64,000 nt of DNA from Pyropia yezoensis (lineage: Eukaryota; Rhodophyta; Bangiophyceae; Bangiales; Bangiaceae), in NCBI GenBank assembly GCA_009829735.1, contig CM020619.1, positions 3,478,590 through 3,542,589 of the forward strand, given 5' to 3'. Under the pieces are notes generated by a model. It made no database searches, had not been told where the DNA came from, and was given only the letters and a program-made list of their open reading frames with translations. Below, piece by piece: positions 53,901 through 64,000 of the stretch (its first letter is position 1; the number at the start of each line of letters is the position of its first letter). Both the position numbers and the translations under genes were made by a program.

Positions 53901-54924
53901 TGTGCGCACTTGGCGTCTGGGCTTCTGCGCGAGGGCGCGCAATTCGCCACGCATGACCTCACGAGAAGCCAGTCCGCTTGCCTGGCCCCCCAACGCCTTG
54001 CGGAGCGCGCTCCACTTGACACCTCTTAATTGCTGCGTAGTGAGGAAGAGTGCCTGCAGCCGTGCAGACAGGCGGTGGGCGTAGGAGGACGGCACGACGG
54101 ACACCCCCTCCTCTGACGGGGCCGCCGCGAGCAAGCGGGCGACAGACAGGCGATAGGTGCTGGGCTCCCCGCCAGCCACGGCAGCCGCAAATCGTGGCAC
54201 TGCGCGCGTCCTCCGCCGCAGCTGCCACGGCCCAACGGCCTCATTGCGCGTCGGAGGGACGAGCTCATAGCGGCGGTTGACACCGTTCAAGAACGAAAAA
54301 GAAATCTGAACAGGACGCACGGCGCGGAGGTGCTTATTTATGAGAGCCTCAAACTTGACGAGCTCCGATGGGCTCAACGCATCGGACCGCTCCCACAGCT
54401 GCTCCACAAGTTGGACGAGGGTGCACCAATCGTCATTGAGAAGCTTGCATAACGCCCCCGGTCCGCACCAGTTCCGACGCGCCGGACGCGCCCGCCAGCC
54501 GCCTCCGTCTGTCAGCAGCCGACCTGTACGCACTGCAAACCTTACGACGCTTGCTCAGCACGGCAGCCTGCTTAACAGCGGCCACGTCCGCGGGCCAGAG
54601 CCACCGCAGCGCGACAGGTGACGGCGTGTACGTGGCGCGTGCTGTGGTGCCCTCCCTGTGCAGGCCGGAGGTGCAAGCAGCTGCCACCGCTGGGGGTGGT
54701 TTGGCCTGCCGCACAGCGCGTGCATCACAACGGTGGCAAAGATCCGTCATCACACCGGACGGGTGCCGACCGCCGCTGCGCTTACAGTTCCCTCTGCGCA
54801 GGGTAGCCGCCGTTGCGTGCGACGCCTGCTCCGCGGGTCTCGATGCCAGAGATGCCAGGTAGTTCTCGGCAGCCCTCGTGGGGAACAGGAACGCCTGATG
54901 GCTCCCTGTGCACGTAAACGTCAA
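50972..54924 (-). pseudogene. Remains of a large unclassified transposon protein
   Basis: Four frames in order on the minus strand look like pieces of one gene. 54924-54433 has Cys-rich ends. 53694-54533 has no recognised domain. 52866-52237 contains LFLNGDLDFVSNVLGHKGAS, then PCVWC. 52147-50972 (391 codons) contains YHGGGFQGRSC, VPPKLHALDHHAPDFLLRFG and SYTEQALEAWHDVF. The 'GDL...LG.KG....PC..C' and 'PK.H.L..H ... EQ..E..H' blocks recur in large uncharacterised transposon-encoded proteins of algae, fungi and invertebrates, probably with an RNase-H-like core. Terminal repeats were not found. It could instead be a spliced gene, but introns of this length are otherwise unseen here. Confidence 0.45.
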
Positions 54925-56100
54925 CGGGGTCCCTGTAGAGAGGTTAAGGATGTCCTTTACCGCGCTAGCCAGACCATTCTAAGCACTGCAGGCTCATACA
55001 AGAAAAAAAAAATAACTCAGGGAAGAATCCGAGAACAGAACCAAGTCAGATGGATCCGACTACGGTCTCTCATGCCGTACGGGGCACGATCTTAAACGAA
55101 ATATGGGACAGGTACCTCGCCGGGATCGCCACACACTCCCCGTGACACCAGCGTCATACTCAAGCATTCAGGGCGATTGCCTCACGCTGCCTCATGGCCG
55201 TCCCCGCCGCTTACCTCATATGCCCTCCGCCGCCCATCTCGGCGTCGTCCGCCATCGCCGCCGCACAGCCGACAGGTGCGTGTGCCAGGGATAGTGTCAG
55301 GAGGCTGCGGCGGTCCCATAGCGGGGAAAGCCCGACATCAGAGCGCCCAACGGAGCCGATACAGTACGTCAGCTCGGAGTGGAGGGCGGGTGTGCTCGGT
55401 CAAAGGTTTCAGATGCCGGGAGGCGGGTCGGCGCTCCAGGTCGCTCCAGGTGCCATCCCGGTTGAATCCCAGGTGAAACTTTGTGTAGCATCCCTGGCCC
55501 TGACTTGGCGTCGACCCGGGATGGCGACCAAGGGACACCAGGAGCCAGGACACGCCCGACGTGTGGGGGTGGTTGGCGGCCGTGGCCCGTGCCCGGCAGT
55601 GGGATGCGGTGGACTACGCTACCAACGCGTGAGAGAGGGACTTCTGATGGGTTTTTGCATATTTGTGAGGGACTTGATTTGAGAGAACTTAAGTGTGAGA
55701 TTAGAGAGGGAGAATAGAACTAGTAGTGATAATGGCCCCCGACCTGAAGAGGTTAGACTCGGGACCGGGCCACTCGGGGGTAGGGGGGGGCTACTTGGAC
55801 AACGTGCCGAGGCTCCCCCAGATGCACGTTAAGAGGGACAGCGAGGCGCCCTTGGCCCGCGCCCTCAGGGAAAAAGACATCTGCGCCTTTGCTTTCCTCT
55901 TCCCCGTGTGCACTACCATGCGTACCTGTTGTCTCTGCCAGCAGGCACGTGAGGCAACAGGCATACCAGTCTCGTAGTTCCCCTCTCTGCGTTACCTGTC
56001 CCTTTCCCCCGAGGAATACTAACACGTGTCTGAGAGAATCAAATGTTATACCAGATTTTTGGCGATTGTCTTCATGTACGTTCGACCCGTACGACCGCCC
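54925..56100. other. No recognised gene
   Basis: Open frames up to about 160 codons (for example 55194-55682 +) lack family resemblance. A poly-A-like run at 55002-55013 follows the upstream end of the decayed element on the plus strand. Confidence 0.35.
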
Positions 56101-56245
56101 TTAACTGGGTGTGCGCGGTGGCGGCGACTCCGCGCGTTTCGGTGCCCACCATGGTGGCGGCCGCCGTGGCCGACGAGGCAGCCATGGTGACCGCGGCTGC
56201 AGCGGCGGTGATGGCTGCGATTTTTGGGGCGAGAGGGGCAGAGTT
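56101..56245. repeat. GC-cored element, copy D (left end only)
   Basis: CCGCCCTTAACTGGGTGTGC (56095-56114) matches the left ends at 48694 and, including the CGCCC before it, the right end at 48433 in reverse. A GGC-rich core follows, but the opposite end is not visible. Confidence 0.4.
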
Positions 56246-56938
56246 TGACGGCCTTTTTATTGGGGGGCGCCTGGTGGCGGCGGTGAAAATGGTTCTTGAT
56301 CGAGGGAGGGTGCCTGCGATAGCAACACGCGCTGTCTGTAACGTAATGAAACCCAGGTTCCCGAAACCAGAAACCGCAAGCACACACACAGAGACCACAG
56401 TCCGAAGCCCAGGATGGAACAGGTATGAGCCCTTGCTGATCCACTCGCCCGCCACGGTACGGGGCAAAGGTAAACAGGACAAAAGCCCGAGGGAGAAGGA
56501 ACCCAAAGCACTGTTGAATTTACAAGATGGCCCCGGGGAGAACCCCGGAGCACCCCTCAAGAACCTCCCCCCCTGGCCCCTCCATGGGCCCAGAACGAGG
56601 CTCCCAGAAGGGTCCCCCAGCGGGCTCAGTGCCAGCAAGGCACCGGTAGCTCACCGGGCCAACACACGAAAAGTAAGCGAAATTCCCCCACACACAAATG
56701 TCAATCCCCATAAAAAAAAACCAGTGGGAAAAAAAGGGGGGAAACACGAAATCACGCAGGGAAAACAAATGCGAAAAATCAAGCAAATAACCCGAAGGTC
56801 AGTATGCCCCCAACAGGGCAAGTCCGCCTCTCCGGGAGACCAATCAGGGCACCGCGCGTGTCGCCACTGCCCCGGGCCACCGATGCAGGGATCCCAAGCC
56901 AGCGCGTGGTTCAGGGTTGAGAGGGGATAATTATAATC
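56246..56938. other. No recognised gene
   Basis: The frame open at 56043-56930 is Lys/Pro-rich with no domain. Purine-rich, G/A-run sequence is present. Nothing else is seen. Confidence 0.3.
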
Positions 56939-56974
56939 GGATTAATACAGCTGAAAGCTTCACTGTATTAATCC
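56939..56974. repeat. Perfect 12-bp inverted repeat (hairpin)
   Basis: GGATTAATACAG and CTGTATTAATCC are separated by 12 bases. It is AT-rich in a GC-rich setting. It could be the fused ends of a small element (CTGTATTA/TAATACAG) or an imprecise excision footprint. Confidence 0.85.
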
Positions 56975-57059
56975 AAACCATGGATGGGCAGACAATAATT
57001 ATGAAACAGGGGCACCACGTGTCGATAGTTGATTCTCATTTCCTCTCTCTACGTAGTCA

Positions 57060-57248
57060 TTAGGTACTGTAATTGTATCGGAGGATGCGGTACACGTCGG
57101 CCGGCGGGGAGCACACTTTGGAGACCACGTGCTTCTTGAGTACCGTCGGGTTGTCAAAGAGGGTCTTAGTGCAAAACTTGCACACAAAGCGCCGCGGGTT
57201 GTCGGTGGCGGTGAAGTAGGCCCAGACGGGGTCCTTGGCAGCCCCCAT
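57060..57248 (-). CDS. BED-type zinc-finger exon or fragment
   Basis: From the ATG at 57248 (MGAAKDPVWAYF) 62 codons encode a BED-like finger. It has an aromatic start DPVWAYFTATDN, then FVCKFCTKTLF and VLKKHVVSKVC, ending RILRYNYST. BED fingers (C-x2-C...H-x-[H/C]) head hAT transposases and derived transcription factors. No hAT dimerisation domain follows on the minus strand below 57060, so this is a solitary exon, a truncated element or a domesticated fragment. The frame is open upstream to 57944 through tandem repeats that I do not count as coding. Confidence 0.5.
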   Translation of the reverse strand: MGAAKDPVWAYFTATDNPRRFVCKFCTKTLFDNPTVLKKHVVSKVCSPPADVYRILRYNYST

Positions 57249-57296
57249 GGCACTCAGGCGGTGGCGGCGGGGGGAGGGGCGCGGGGGGGAGGGGGG

Positions 57297-57431
57297 GGGG
57301 CGTGGCGTTGGGGGAGGGCGGGGGGGGGAGAGTCGGGAGTGGGCGTGGCCTGGGTGAGTGTGGGGGGGCGTGGCGTTGGGGGAGAGCGGGAGGGGGAGAG
57401 TCGGGAGTGGGCGTGGCCTGGGTGAGAGTGG
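57297..57431. repeat. 68-bp direct repeat, two copies
   Basis: The unit starting GCGTGGCGTTGGGGGAG and ending GGCCTGGGTGAG occurs at about 57299-57356 and 57367-57424, offset 68 bp, with a few differences. A third partial unit precedes it. Confidence 0.75.
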
Positions 57432-57734
57432 AGGGGAGGGTGGCCTGGACGAGGGGGGGAGTGGTCGGCAGCTGTGCCACCCGCTTTTATGTGAAGGGGG
57501 GGGGAGTAGGCAGTGCGTGACGGCCGCGCATGAGTTCTGTGCACCTGGGAGGGGGGCTGCGGCAGGCGGCAGGCGTGGCCACGGCCCAGCCACGATACTG
57601 CACGTGCGGCGAGAGCGCAGGCAGTGCGGCGTGAGGGGCAGGCACGGGCGCCGCCTGGCGAAAGCTGAGCAGGCAGGCCCTCCCAGTGCTCCCGCCACAA
57701 CCGGCTCTGGCGACACAGCCAGCGGCACCACCCT

Positions 57735-57870
57735 CTCAAAACGGCTGTCTGGAAATGCCCGCAGCGCCACCCCCCCCAGCGCAGCGAAACGGCTGCCTGG
57801 CATTGCCTGCTGCTCCGCCCCCCCCCCGCAAAACGGCTGCCTGGCATTGCCCGCAGCGCCGCCGTCTGCC
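57735..57870. repeat. Tandem repeat around AAACGGCTGCCTGGCATTGC
   Basis: Three copies occur (near 57738, 57787 and 57830), each followed by CCCGCAGCGCC-like or CTGCTGCTCCGCC sequence and a C-run. Spacing is 43-49 bp. No function is evident. Confidence 0.75.
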
Positions 57871-58944
57871 ATTGCCGGTGACAAGGTAGATCGCCAGGCG
57901 AAACGGTCGGAATACTTTCGATATATTTGGAACGTGGAACTCATAACTCTTCCACAAATGCTGTCTAAAATTATACTGTCAGCATTCTATAATTATACTG
58001 AAATAGACCCTTCAGCGGATGATTACACCGTAAACTTGCATCCCTGGCGTAGTTCCACGTACAGTCTTTTTCCATTGCTATCACCCTGTTTTGTCGATCG
58101 TCATTCACGAGAGCAGCCAGCACCATGACAGGCCGATTTCTTCGGAAGGCCTGCTGGCCTCAGAAACGCGTCGTGGGAGAGGGTCCAATGCCAGGTCGAC
58201 CGAGAGACGATCGCTGTCGATCGGAAGACAGCCAGAGCGTGATGCGAAGAGCCGGGTGTGGTCCACACATCTCATCGTAATGGCAAGCCAGTATTCGGAT
58301 AATTGAACAATGCTTGCCACAGAACGTTGCGATGGTTGGTGTGCGGGCGCGAGTGAATTGGCCGCGCACAGCAAAACCTCGACCATCCACGCGGCGCGCC
58401 GCGACCCAGCCACCCCCCCCTTTCTGTCCCTGTCACACGCCCCATAGGGAGGGGCCAATGTGGGGGCGGAAGCGAATGAGAGGGGGGCGGGGGGGCCGAG
58501 GGGTGGGTTGGCGGGGCAAGCCTGCGGCGGATTTTGGGAACCGATATGCTGGGGCTTGTGGGAGGGTGTCGGATGATGGCGGCTGGTGGCGTCAGCTGTA
58601 CACCTCGACAAAGCAGTGTAAGGGGGGCCTCTGGCCATGAGGGGATGGGGGGCGGGTTGCCCGGGTGGCGAGGGGGTCACCGGTGCGTGGACGTGATGGG
58701 GATGGGGGTCGCGGGCGCACGTCCCCTTCTCGGGAGCCTCCTGATTTTCTCTCGCCACGCCTCCATCATCGCATGGTGTTCTCGATTTTCCGACCGTTCT
58801 TTTGCCATGCGCACTTTTCCCGACCGCAGTGTTTTATGTCATTGAGTTGTATCCAGTCAAAGCCCATATCTAGTCCATTGGTGATGACTGCTCGTCCGAT
58901 ATGGCGATCACGTCAACTGTGTCCAATATAGCATCCGCCTCATC
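57871..58944. other. No recognised gene
   Basis: AT-richer patch at 57900-58080 with repeated ATTATACTG (57971, 57992), then ordinary GC-rich sequence. No credible frame. Confidence 0.35.
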
Positions 58945-60897
58945 CTACGCTGTGAACCAGTGTCTCACGCCCTCTTCCGCATTCTGGATACTTTCGCTAG
59001 CAAAAGCATCCCTCCGCAGTGTCGTGTTGTTCATCATGAAGAGGATATCTGCCATGTCCGTCGCCACCGTGTTGAAGCCCCCCGTGTACACCCCGAGCTC
59101 AGACGACGTGTTGGTGACCATCATAACGGGGAGGATGTCGGACTTGATCCAACATTGTAAGATGGAGGACGCGCTCATGTTGTCCCACTCCTCTTTGACA
59201 AACGTGGCTGCGTCGCGGACGTGCGCCTGGCCGGCCTCAGCCAAGCCACAATTTCTCACAGTTGGCCTCTCCGCCTCCGGGACGGGGAGCACCGCCGCGT
59301 ACAGCTCGTTGTTCATCGCCACCGTGGTCGACTCGTTCTCCGCCTCATCCCTCCGCAGCCGCGGGGCCCCAAACTCGAGCGCCCCGGCCGCTCTCGGGGC
59401 CGGCCAGGACCGCACGTTGACGTTGCCAATCGCTCCCGCCTGCGCTCCACCGGCAGCGGCAGGCGCCCACGGCGTGGACAGCAGCGTTAATAATGGAAGA
59501 AATGCGGGTGGGGGCAGGGGGGGGGGGGATCTGCTGGGAGGTGGTGCCATGGGCGGGGCGTAGGCAGGAGGGGGTGCGGGGGGCTCCGGTGGCGAGTCCG
59601 GTGCGGGAGGGGCAGGCACAGGCAACACCGGCAAGGGTCGCAGAACAACGGCCATTAAGCGGCGCTTATATCGCCGCTTCAAAGCGGCAATCACGCCATC
59701 GTCCATCGGCTGATACACAGCGGTAATGTTGGGTGGCAACTAGATTACTTCCACATCATCAGCGGAGAGAGTCATGTCGTGGGTAGCCGAGTTTTCCATG
59801 ATCAGAGCAACTCGGGTGCCCTTGTGCCTCCCGCGAATCTCCGTTAGCAAAACTGTGGTGAACCACTCGGCGTACACATGATGATCCATCCAAGCTGTCT
59901 TCTGTGAGAAGTACGGCAAGGGACACGCATTCCCAGCTCCGCGGAAGCAAAGGGGAGAGGCGGCCGAGCCAATCATGGCGACGGGAGGCTTGTGAGATGC
60001 ATCCGCACTGGTGCACAGCACCAGCGTCACACGGTCCTTACTCCTCATGCTCTTTAAACCGCGGGCCCTCTTGCGGTCCTTGCGAGGGACGTAAGATCTT
60101 GACGGAAGGCATCGATGTAGTAACCCAGTTTCATCCAAGTTATAGATGCGGTCCGGGGTGTAGCCCTCAAGCTTGTGCCTGATCTCCGCCGCCGCAGCAG
60201 CCGCTTTTGCTAAGCTGACCGCGCCAGCTTGACCATGCATTGCCACGTTGCATATATCATGGCGCGCGAGGAAGCCGTGCACAAAGCCATGGCCGGCAGC
60301 AAATTGTCCAATGGATAGTCGCTCAGCAATCACGGTGGCAGCCTCTTGCAGCATCACTGTAGTGTTGAGGATGCGCCGGTGGCCCAGGGAGTAGAGAGCA
60401 ATGTACCACTTGTATAGCATCGCGTCCAGCACAGGCCACTTGCTACCTCGCATGTTGACACGTGCCATCGTCCGGGGGTCGCTGGGCAACGCGCGGATGC
60501 GGTCAGCGCTCCGCATCATGTTCACAGCGGTGTTCCTGCTGACAAGGGACGACAGCTGCTGCAGCACCATGGCCCACGGCACACCCGAGTCGCGCAGGCG
60601 TACAATTTGCTTCTTGAGCCCAATGGAAATGGCTTGCCGCGGGCGCCTGTGGCGCCGACCCGCTGTACTCAATGCCGGAGCGGGGCTACCAGGCGATACG
60701 GGGTGGTCCGGTGGGGAGACGCCCGCGGGTGGTGCCTGGTCGGTGTGTCGGGCAGGGCTCGCCAGTGGTGCGGGGCCGCTTAGCTCCTCAATGTTGCCAC
60801 CAACGAGGTTGCCACGTGTCCGAACCGCCAGTAGACCCGCACACGTCGCCGCCGCCGCTTGTGCTGCTTCCTCGACAGCATGGGGCCACTCATGCAT
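58945..60897 (-). pseudogene. Second pogo/Tigger-like transposase, degenerate
   Basis: It follows the same architecture as the protein at 38131-39744 and is clearly homologous: YNLDETGLLHRCLPSRSYVP, GNACPLPYFSQKTAW and YQPMDDGVIAALKRRYKRR correspond block by block. An in-frame TAG at 59742-59740 splits it just before the LPPN block. The second catalytic Asp is replaced by Glu (LIMENSATHD instead of LILDNLSCH). A Pro-rich insertion (PVPAPPAPDSPPEPPAPPPA) follows the third Asp. Terminal repeats like those of the 37.9 kb element were not found. It is therefore inactive as a standard transposase, and belongs to a diverged subfamily rather than a copy of the first. Confidence 0.85.
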
Positions 60898-62734
60898 CAG
60901 ATCTGGTACAGCCCTATCAAAAGCAGCTCGGACTGTGGCCCTGACTGCCTCAATGCAGGCAGGAAGCGGGACACGGGGGGGAAGGGAATCAGGCGTATCA
61001 GAGCGGGGGAGAGGTATTGATCAATCATACGGGGAGGGGGGGGGGGGGGGGGCGTGATGATGATGGATGCGACGACGGGGGAGCGTGATGGCAGTGGACC
61101 TGACCCTGGAACGCAGCACCAGAGGGTGAAGCGTCGTTGCCGCCGGGTGTAGATCTTGCGCAGCGCAAATTGACTATCAATGTATTTTTTCTAGTAATTC
61201 TGTGCTGCGATCGTTCGACGGTCGACCGCCTCGTCTCTGCTGTGACAGCCGGTCGACCTACTCTGGTTACTATCACCCTCACAGGAACCGGGCCAACAAG
61301 AATGGAGAAGCACTGTAACGCTGCCAGCCGGGTCCCAAGTCAGTCTCTCGGGTCCCAACGGTACCAAAGGGCCACCACGCCACACTGTTCAATGGCGGTG
61401 GGGTTGATAGTGGGAGGGAGGGAGCGGGGGTATGGGGAGAGCTCTAGGTGGCCTGGGGGCACGGCAGCTGAGGTAAAGTAACTGTTGCACATGGAACGGA
61501 GTGGGCGACGGCGTCGATGGTGGCGGTGGTACTGGCGCCGCCGGCTCTGATTTTGTTGTTGTAGGGGGGGCAGGCCTGTCCCGGCCGAGCTCAGGGTGGC
61601 TGCGAGGCGGACGCGGAGGCCCTCCCGGGCAAGTGGGAGCTGTTTGGCTTGGCTGAGCACTTGGCTCTGTGCGGGTGGGAAGAGGGGATATGAGGTAAAG
61701 CGGGAGCAGGGCGTTGCTGGAGCTGTTTTGGGGGGTCTCGGGAGAGACACAGTCTGCTTTACGGACTAAACAGCAGCAAGGGCCTTCGTGCTGCTGATGC
61801 CTGCTCTTAAGACCAGGCATCATCAACCCCCATGCCACAGATGCGCGGGGCGCGGTCCCCATCGCCCCCACTGGTCGCGCACGTTGGCGCGTGGGGACAA
61901 ATATCCCTCTGGGCCCTGCTCCCCGCGCGGCCGCCCTCTGTGCACGGAAGGCGCCCCGCCGAAGTCCCGGCATCGGGGACCGCCACGGCGGGCGTGGAGC
62001 GGGTGGATTCTTGTCTCCCCAGGGCGTCCAGTCCAGGAGAGGTGTCCAGGAGGGGAAGGGGGGGAGAGGCTCCTTCATCAAGAGGCGGGGGGGGCACTGC
62101 CAGAGATGCCTGAACAGGCAAGGGGCATATGAGGACCAGGCTTCTTCGTGGACCAATCAAACGAGCCCATGACATGGAACATTTCCCCCAAGAACAGCGT
62201 TCTCAAAAACAGGGACCCGCACACGGAAGAATGTCCTCAAAACAATGGCCTCCAGCCTTCCCCTGGCTCCTCCCCAAAGTCGAGCACCCCTCTTCTTTCC
62301 AACCCTCAGTTAGCACATGTGGCGCCTTACGATAGAAACCTCATTCTGTTTGGCTTTTTATTTTTCCGTTTTCCGTCGTTGCCAGCTCCGCCGCACCGAG
62401 ATCTGTCGTTTGCGCTTGATTTTTTTCTAAGTGCATGAAATCCAGCAAACATTCTCCAGTGTAAGCAGAATTTTACACTTCTGCTGACTTTCGAGACGCA
62501 GAGAAAAGTGCAGAAGCCATAGAGATTTTTGGTGGGCTACCTTTTGAAACGGGCCACGGACCCGATTATTGAGGACACAGGGGGCAGTTGGCCATGAGGC
62601 GCGGGAGCGCGCGCGCGCCAACTGCCGCCGAACAGACCTAGAGCGCTCTTGCGCGCTCGCGCTGTTGCGCTCCTCACTGCTCAGCTTGTCCACCGCTCTC
62701 GTTCATCGTTGACGCCTGCCAACCGCGGCGAGCC
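60898..62734. other. No recognised gene
   Basis: G-run at 61027-61052. Frames at 61389-62156 (-) and 61788-62172 (+) are Pro/Arg-rich and overlap on both strands; neither shows a domain. The last 300 bases before 62735 are lower in GC and should hold the promoter of the gene that starts there. Confidence 0.35.
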
Positions 62735-64000
62735 ATGGACATGTCAGCTGCCGGTCACAGCGACGGTGCGCTCTTCCCCCCAAGTGATAATTCTACTGCT
62801 GCAGTGGGGGGAGACCGACCGGGCGGCCGCGGTTGTGGCGGTGGTGCTCTCCCGCTGGCGGTGCTCGCTGACGTCGGTGCGCCCGGTGAGGGTGCTCCCG
62901 GTGGGGGCGTTACCTCTCCTCCCCCAAGTGACGCTCCTGCCGCTGCGCGGGAGAACGACCGACTGGCCGGCCGCGCTAGTGACGGTGGTGCTCTCCCTCT
63001 TGCGGCTTCCCCTGAACTCGGTCTACCCGGTGGGGGTGCTCGTGGTGGAGGGGCCGCCCGTCCTACGGCTCAGGACGATGGTGCTGCAGCGTGGGGGGGC
63101 GGCCGACTGGGCGGCCGTAATGGTGACGGTGGTGCTCTCCCTCTCGCGGTTCCCGCTGACGTCGGTGTACCCGGTGGGGGTGCTCGGGGTGGCGCGACCG
63201 CCCGTCTTTCGCCTCAGGACGGTGGTGCTGCTGCGCGGGGGGGCGGCCGACTGGGCGGCTGTGTTGGTGAAGGTGGTGCTCTCCCTCTTGCGGCTTCCCC
63301 TGAACTCGGTCTACCCGGTGGGGGTGCTCGTGGTGGAGGGGCCGCCCGTCCTACGGCTCAGGACGATGGTGCTGCAGCGTGGGGGGGCGGCCGACTGGGC
63401 GGCCGTAATGGTGACGGTGGTGCTCTCCCTCTCGCGGTTCCCGCTGACGTCGGTGTACCCGGTGGGGGTGCTCGGGGTGGCGCGACCGCCCGTCTTTCGC
63501 CTCAGGACGGTGGTGCTGCTGCGCGGGGGGGCGGCCGACTGGGCGGCTGTGTTGGTGAAGGTGGTGCTCTCCCTCTTGCGGCTCCCGCTGACGTCGGTGT
63601 ACCCGGTGGGGGTGCTCCGGGTGGCACGGCCGCCCGTCGTACGCCGCAGGACAATGGTGCTGCAGCGCGGGGGGGCGCCCGACTGGGTGACGGCGTCGGT
63701 GACGGTGGCGCGCTCTTCTCGGCCCGCCCCACCGATGTTGGTGAGGCCGGTGGGGCCAGTCTGGTCGACGACACGGCGCTGGCCCAAGCCGCTGCGAATG
63801 ACAACGCGCGACCTTTTGGCGGTGAACGGGACAACGAGTCATCTCCTGACCGGTTGGTAGCGCACCTTCGCCGTGTGGTACCCCTCCCGTTCGTTCGCAA
63901 GGTACGGCTCCACATGGACTCCTGTCCGGGCACAAACAAGTCGCAGTTTTTCAACGGTGGCATTGGGCTTATGCTCGCCACTGGGCTCCTGGACTGCGCG
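62735..64000 (+). CDS. Partial gene: 48-residue tandem repeats then a DxCPGxNKS block
   Basis: From an ATG in strong context (GAGCCATGGAC) this frame stays open for 422 codons to the window end. After a short acidic start it consists of about 6.5 tandem repeats of 48 residues, each like NGDGGALPLAVPADVGVPGG then RLSPQDGGAAARGGGRLGG. A non-repetitive part follows (about 63720 on) ending VRLHMDSCPGTNKSQFFNGG and LMLATGLLDC. The 'H.D.CPG.NKS' block resembles the D-x-C-x-G-Q-N-K motif seen in several transposon-derived proteins, where the Asp belongs to an RNase-H-like core; this is inference. A rival frame on the same strand (62649-63860) is also open but is a hydrophobic shadow of the repeat. 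The true length and function are unknown. Confidence 0.55.
   Translation, partial: MDMSAAGHSDGALFPPSDNSTAAVGGDRPGGRGCGGGALPLAVLADVGAPGEGAPGGGVTSPPPSDAPAAARENDRLAGRASDGGALPLAASPELGLPGGGARGGGAARPTAQDDGAAAWGGGRLGGRNGDGGALPLAVPADVGVPGGGARGGATARLSPQDGGAAARGGGRLGGCVGEGGALPLAASPELGLPGGGARGGGAARPTAQDDGAAAWGGGRLGGRNGDGGALPLAVPADVGVPGGGARGGATARLSPQDGGAAARGGGRLGGCVGEGGALPLAAPADVGVPGGGAPGGTAARRTPQDNGAAARGGARLGDGVGDGGALFSARPTDVGEAGGASLVDDTALAQAAANDNARPFGGERDNESSPDRLVAHLRRVVPLPFVRKVRLHMDSCPGTNKSQFFNGGIGLMLATGLLDCA
62780..63716. repeat. 144-bp tandem repeat (about 6.5 units), with 288-bp higher order
   Basis: The anchor GTGGTGCTCTCC recurs at 62841, 62985, 63129, 63273, 63417 and 63561, exactly 144 bp apart; a diverged unit follows at 63705. 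Units alternate in type, so blocks 288 bp apart (for example 63013 and 63301) are nearly identical. The period is a multiple of 3 and keeps the frame. Confidence 0.92.

Noticed and set aside
54925..56930. Frames at 55194-55682 and 56043-56930 as genes
   Set aside because: No motif, no homologous pattern, composition like intergenic DNA; not enough to call.
58600..61320. TIRs for the second pogo-like copy
   Set aside because: CAGTG-type motifs near 58611 and 61308 are not flanked by TA and do not match each other beyond a few bases.
62649..63860. 403-codon plus-strand frame of Val/Leu-rich repeats
   Set aside because: It stops at 63860, whereas the frame from 62735 continues to the window edge into a non-repetitive, motif-bearing part and starts in a strong ATG context.

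Overview
The window looks like nuclear DNA of a GC-rich, intron-poor photosynthetic eukaryote. A bangiophyte red alga (Porphyra/Pyropia type) fits best. The clues are very high GC with long G/C homopolymers and Gly/Ala/Pro-rich proteins, mostly single-exon genes, a nuclear gene for a plastid-type SecE with a transit-peptide-like N-terminus, two CCT-domain proteins and a candidate LNK-like regulator. The taxonomic assignment is inference; a search of the ribosomal protein or SecE would settle it.

Layout. 1-7.0 kb: a 9-bp satellite-like tract, then a small housekeeping cluster with a UPF0390 nucleolar-type protein (-), an SGNH/GDSL hydrolase (+) and a mitoribosomal mS37-like CHCH protein (+). 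7.0-13.4 kb: a complete Copia retrotransposon (-) with 573-bp LTRs that differ at one visible base and an ACCCG target duplication, but with a broken pol. 13.4-19 kb: a mosaic of diverged copies of one unclassified repeat. 21-36.8 kb: a gene block with plastid SecE (-), CCT protein 1 (+), a LNK-like zinc-finger protein (-), an extreme low-complexity spacer with a C-run/G-run hairpin, CCT protein 2 (+) and 40S ribosomal protein S23 (-, with an 11-nt first coding exon). 37.9-40.2 kb: an apparently intact pogo/Tigger element with TIRs and TA duplication. 40.7-42 kb: the 5' end of another LTR element. 42.7-43.35 kb: a MITE-like element. 43.6-46.8 kb: a TAPT1/DUF747 membrane protein. 47-48.9 kb: short GC-cored inverted-repeat elements. 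49.0-50.8 kb: a Tc1/mariner DD34E element with one nonsense codon. 51-54.9 kb: remains of a large unclassified transposon protein on the minus strand. 57-61 kb: a BED-finger exon, short tandem repeats and a degenerate second pogo-like transposase. 62.7-64.0 kb: the open 5' part of a gene made of 144-bp tandem repeats and running off the window.

The host genes are mostly unrelated housekeeping or organelle functions (cytosolic and mitochondrial ribosome, plastid Sec translocon, ER-type membrane protein). The one cluster that may reflect a shared job is the CCT / LNK-like / CCT trio at 23-35 kb, three candidate light- or clock-type transcriptional regulators side by side. About half of the window is mobile DNA or its remains.
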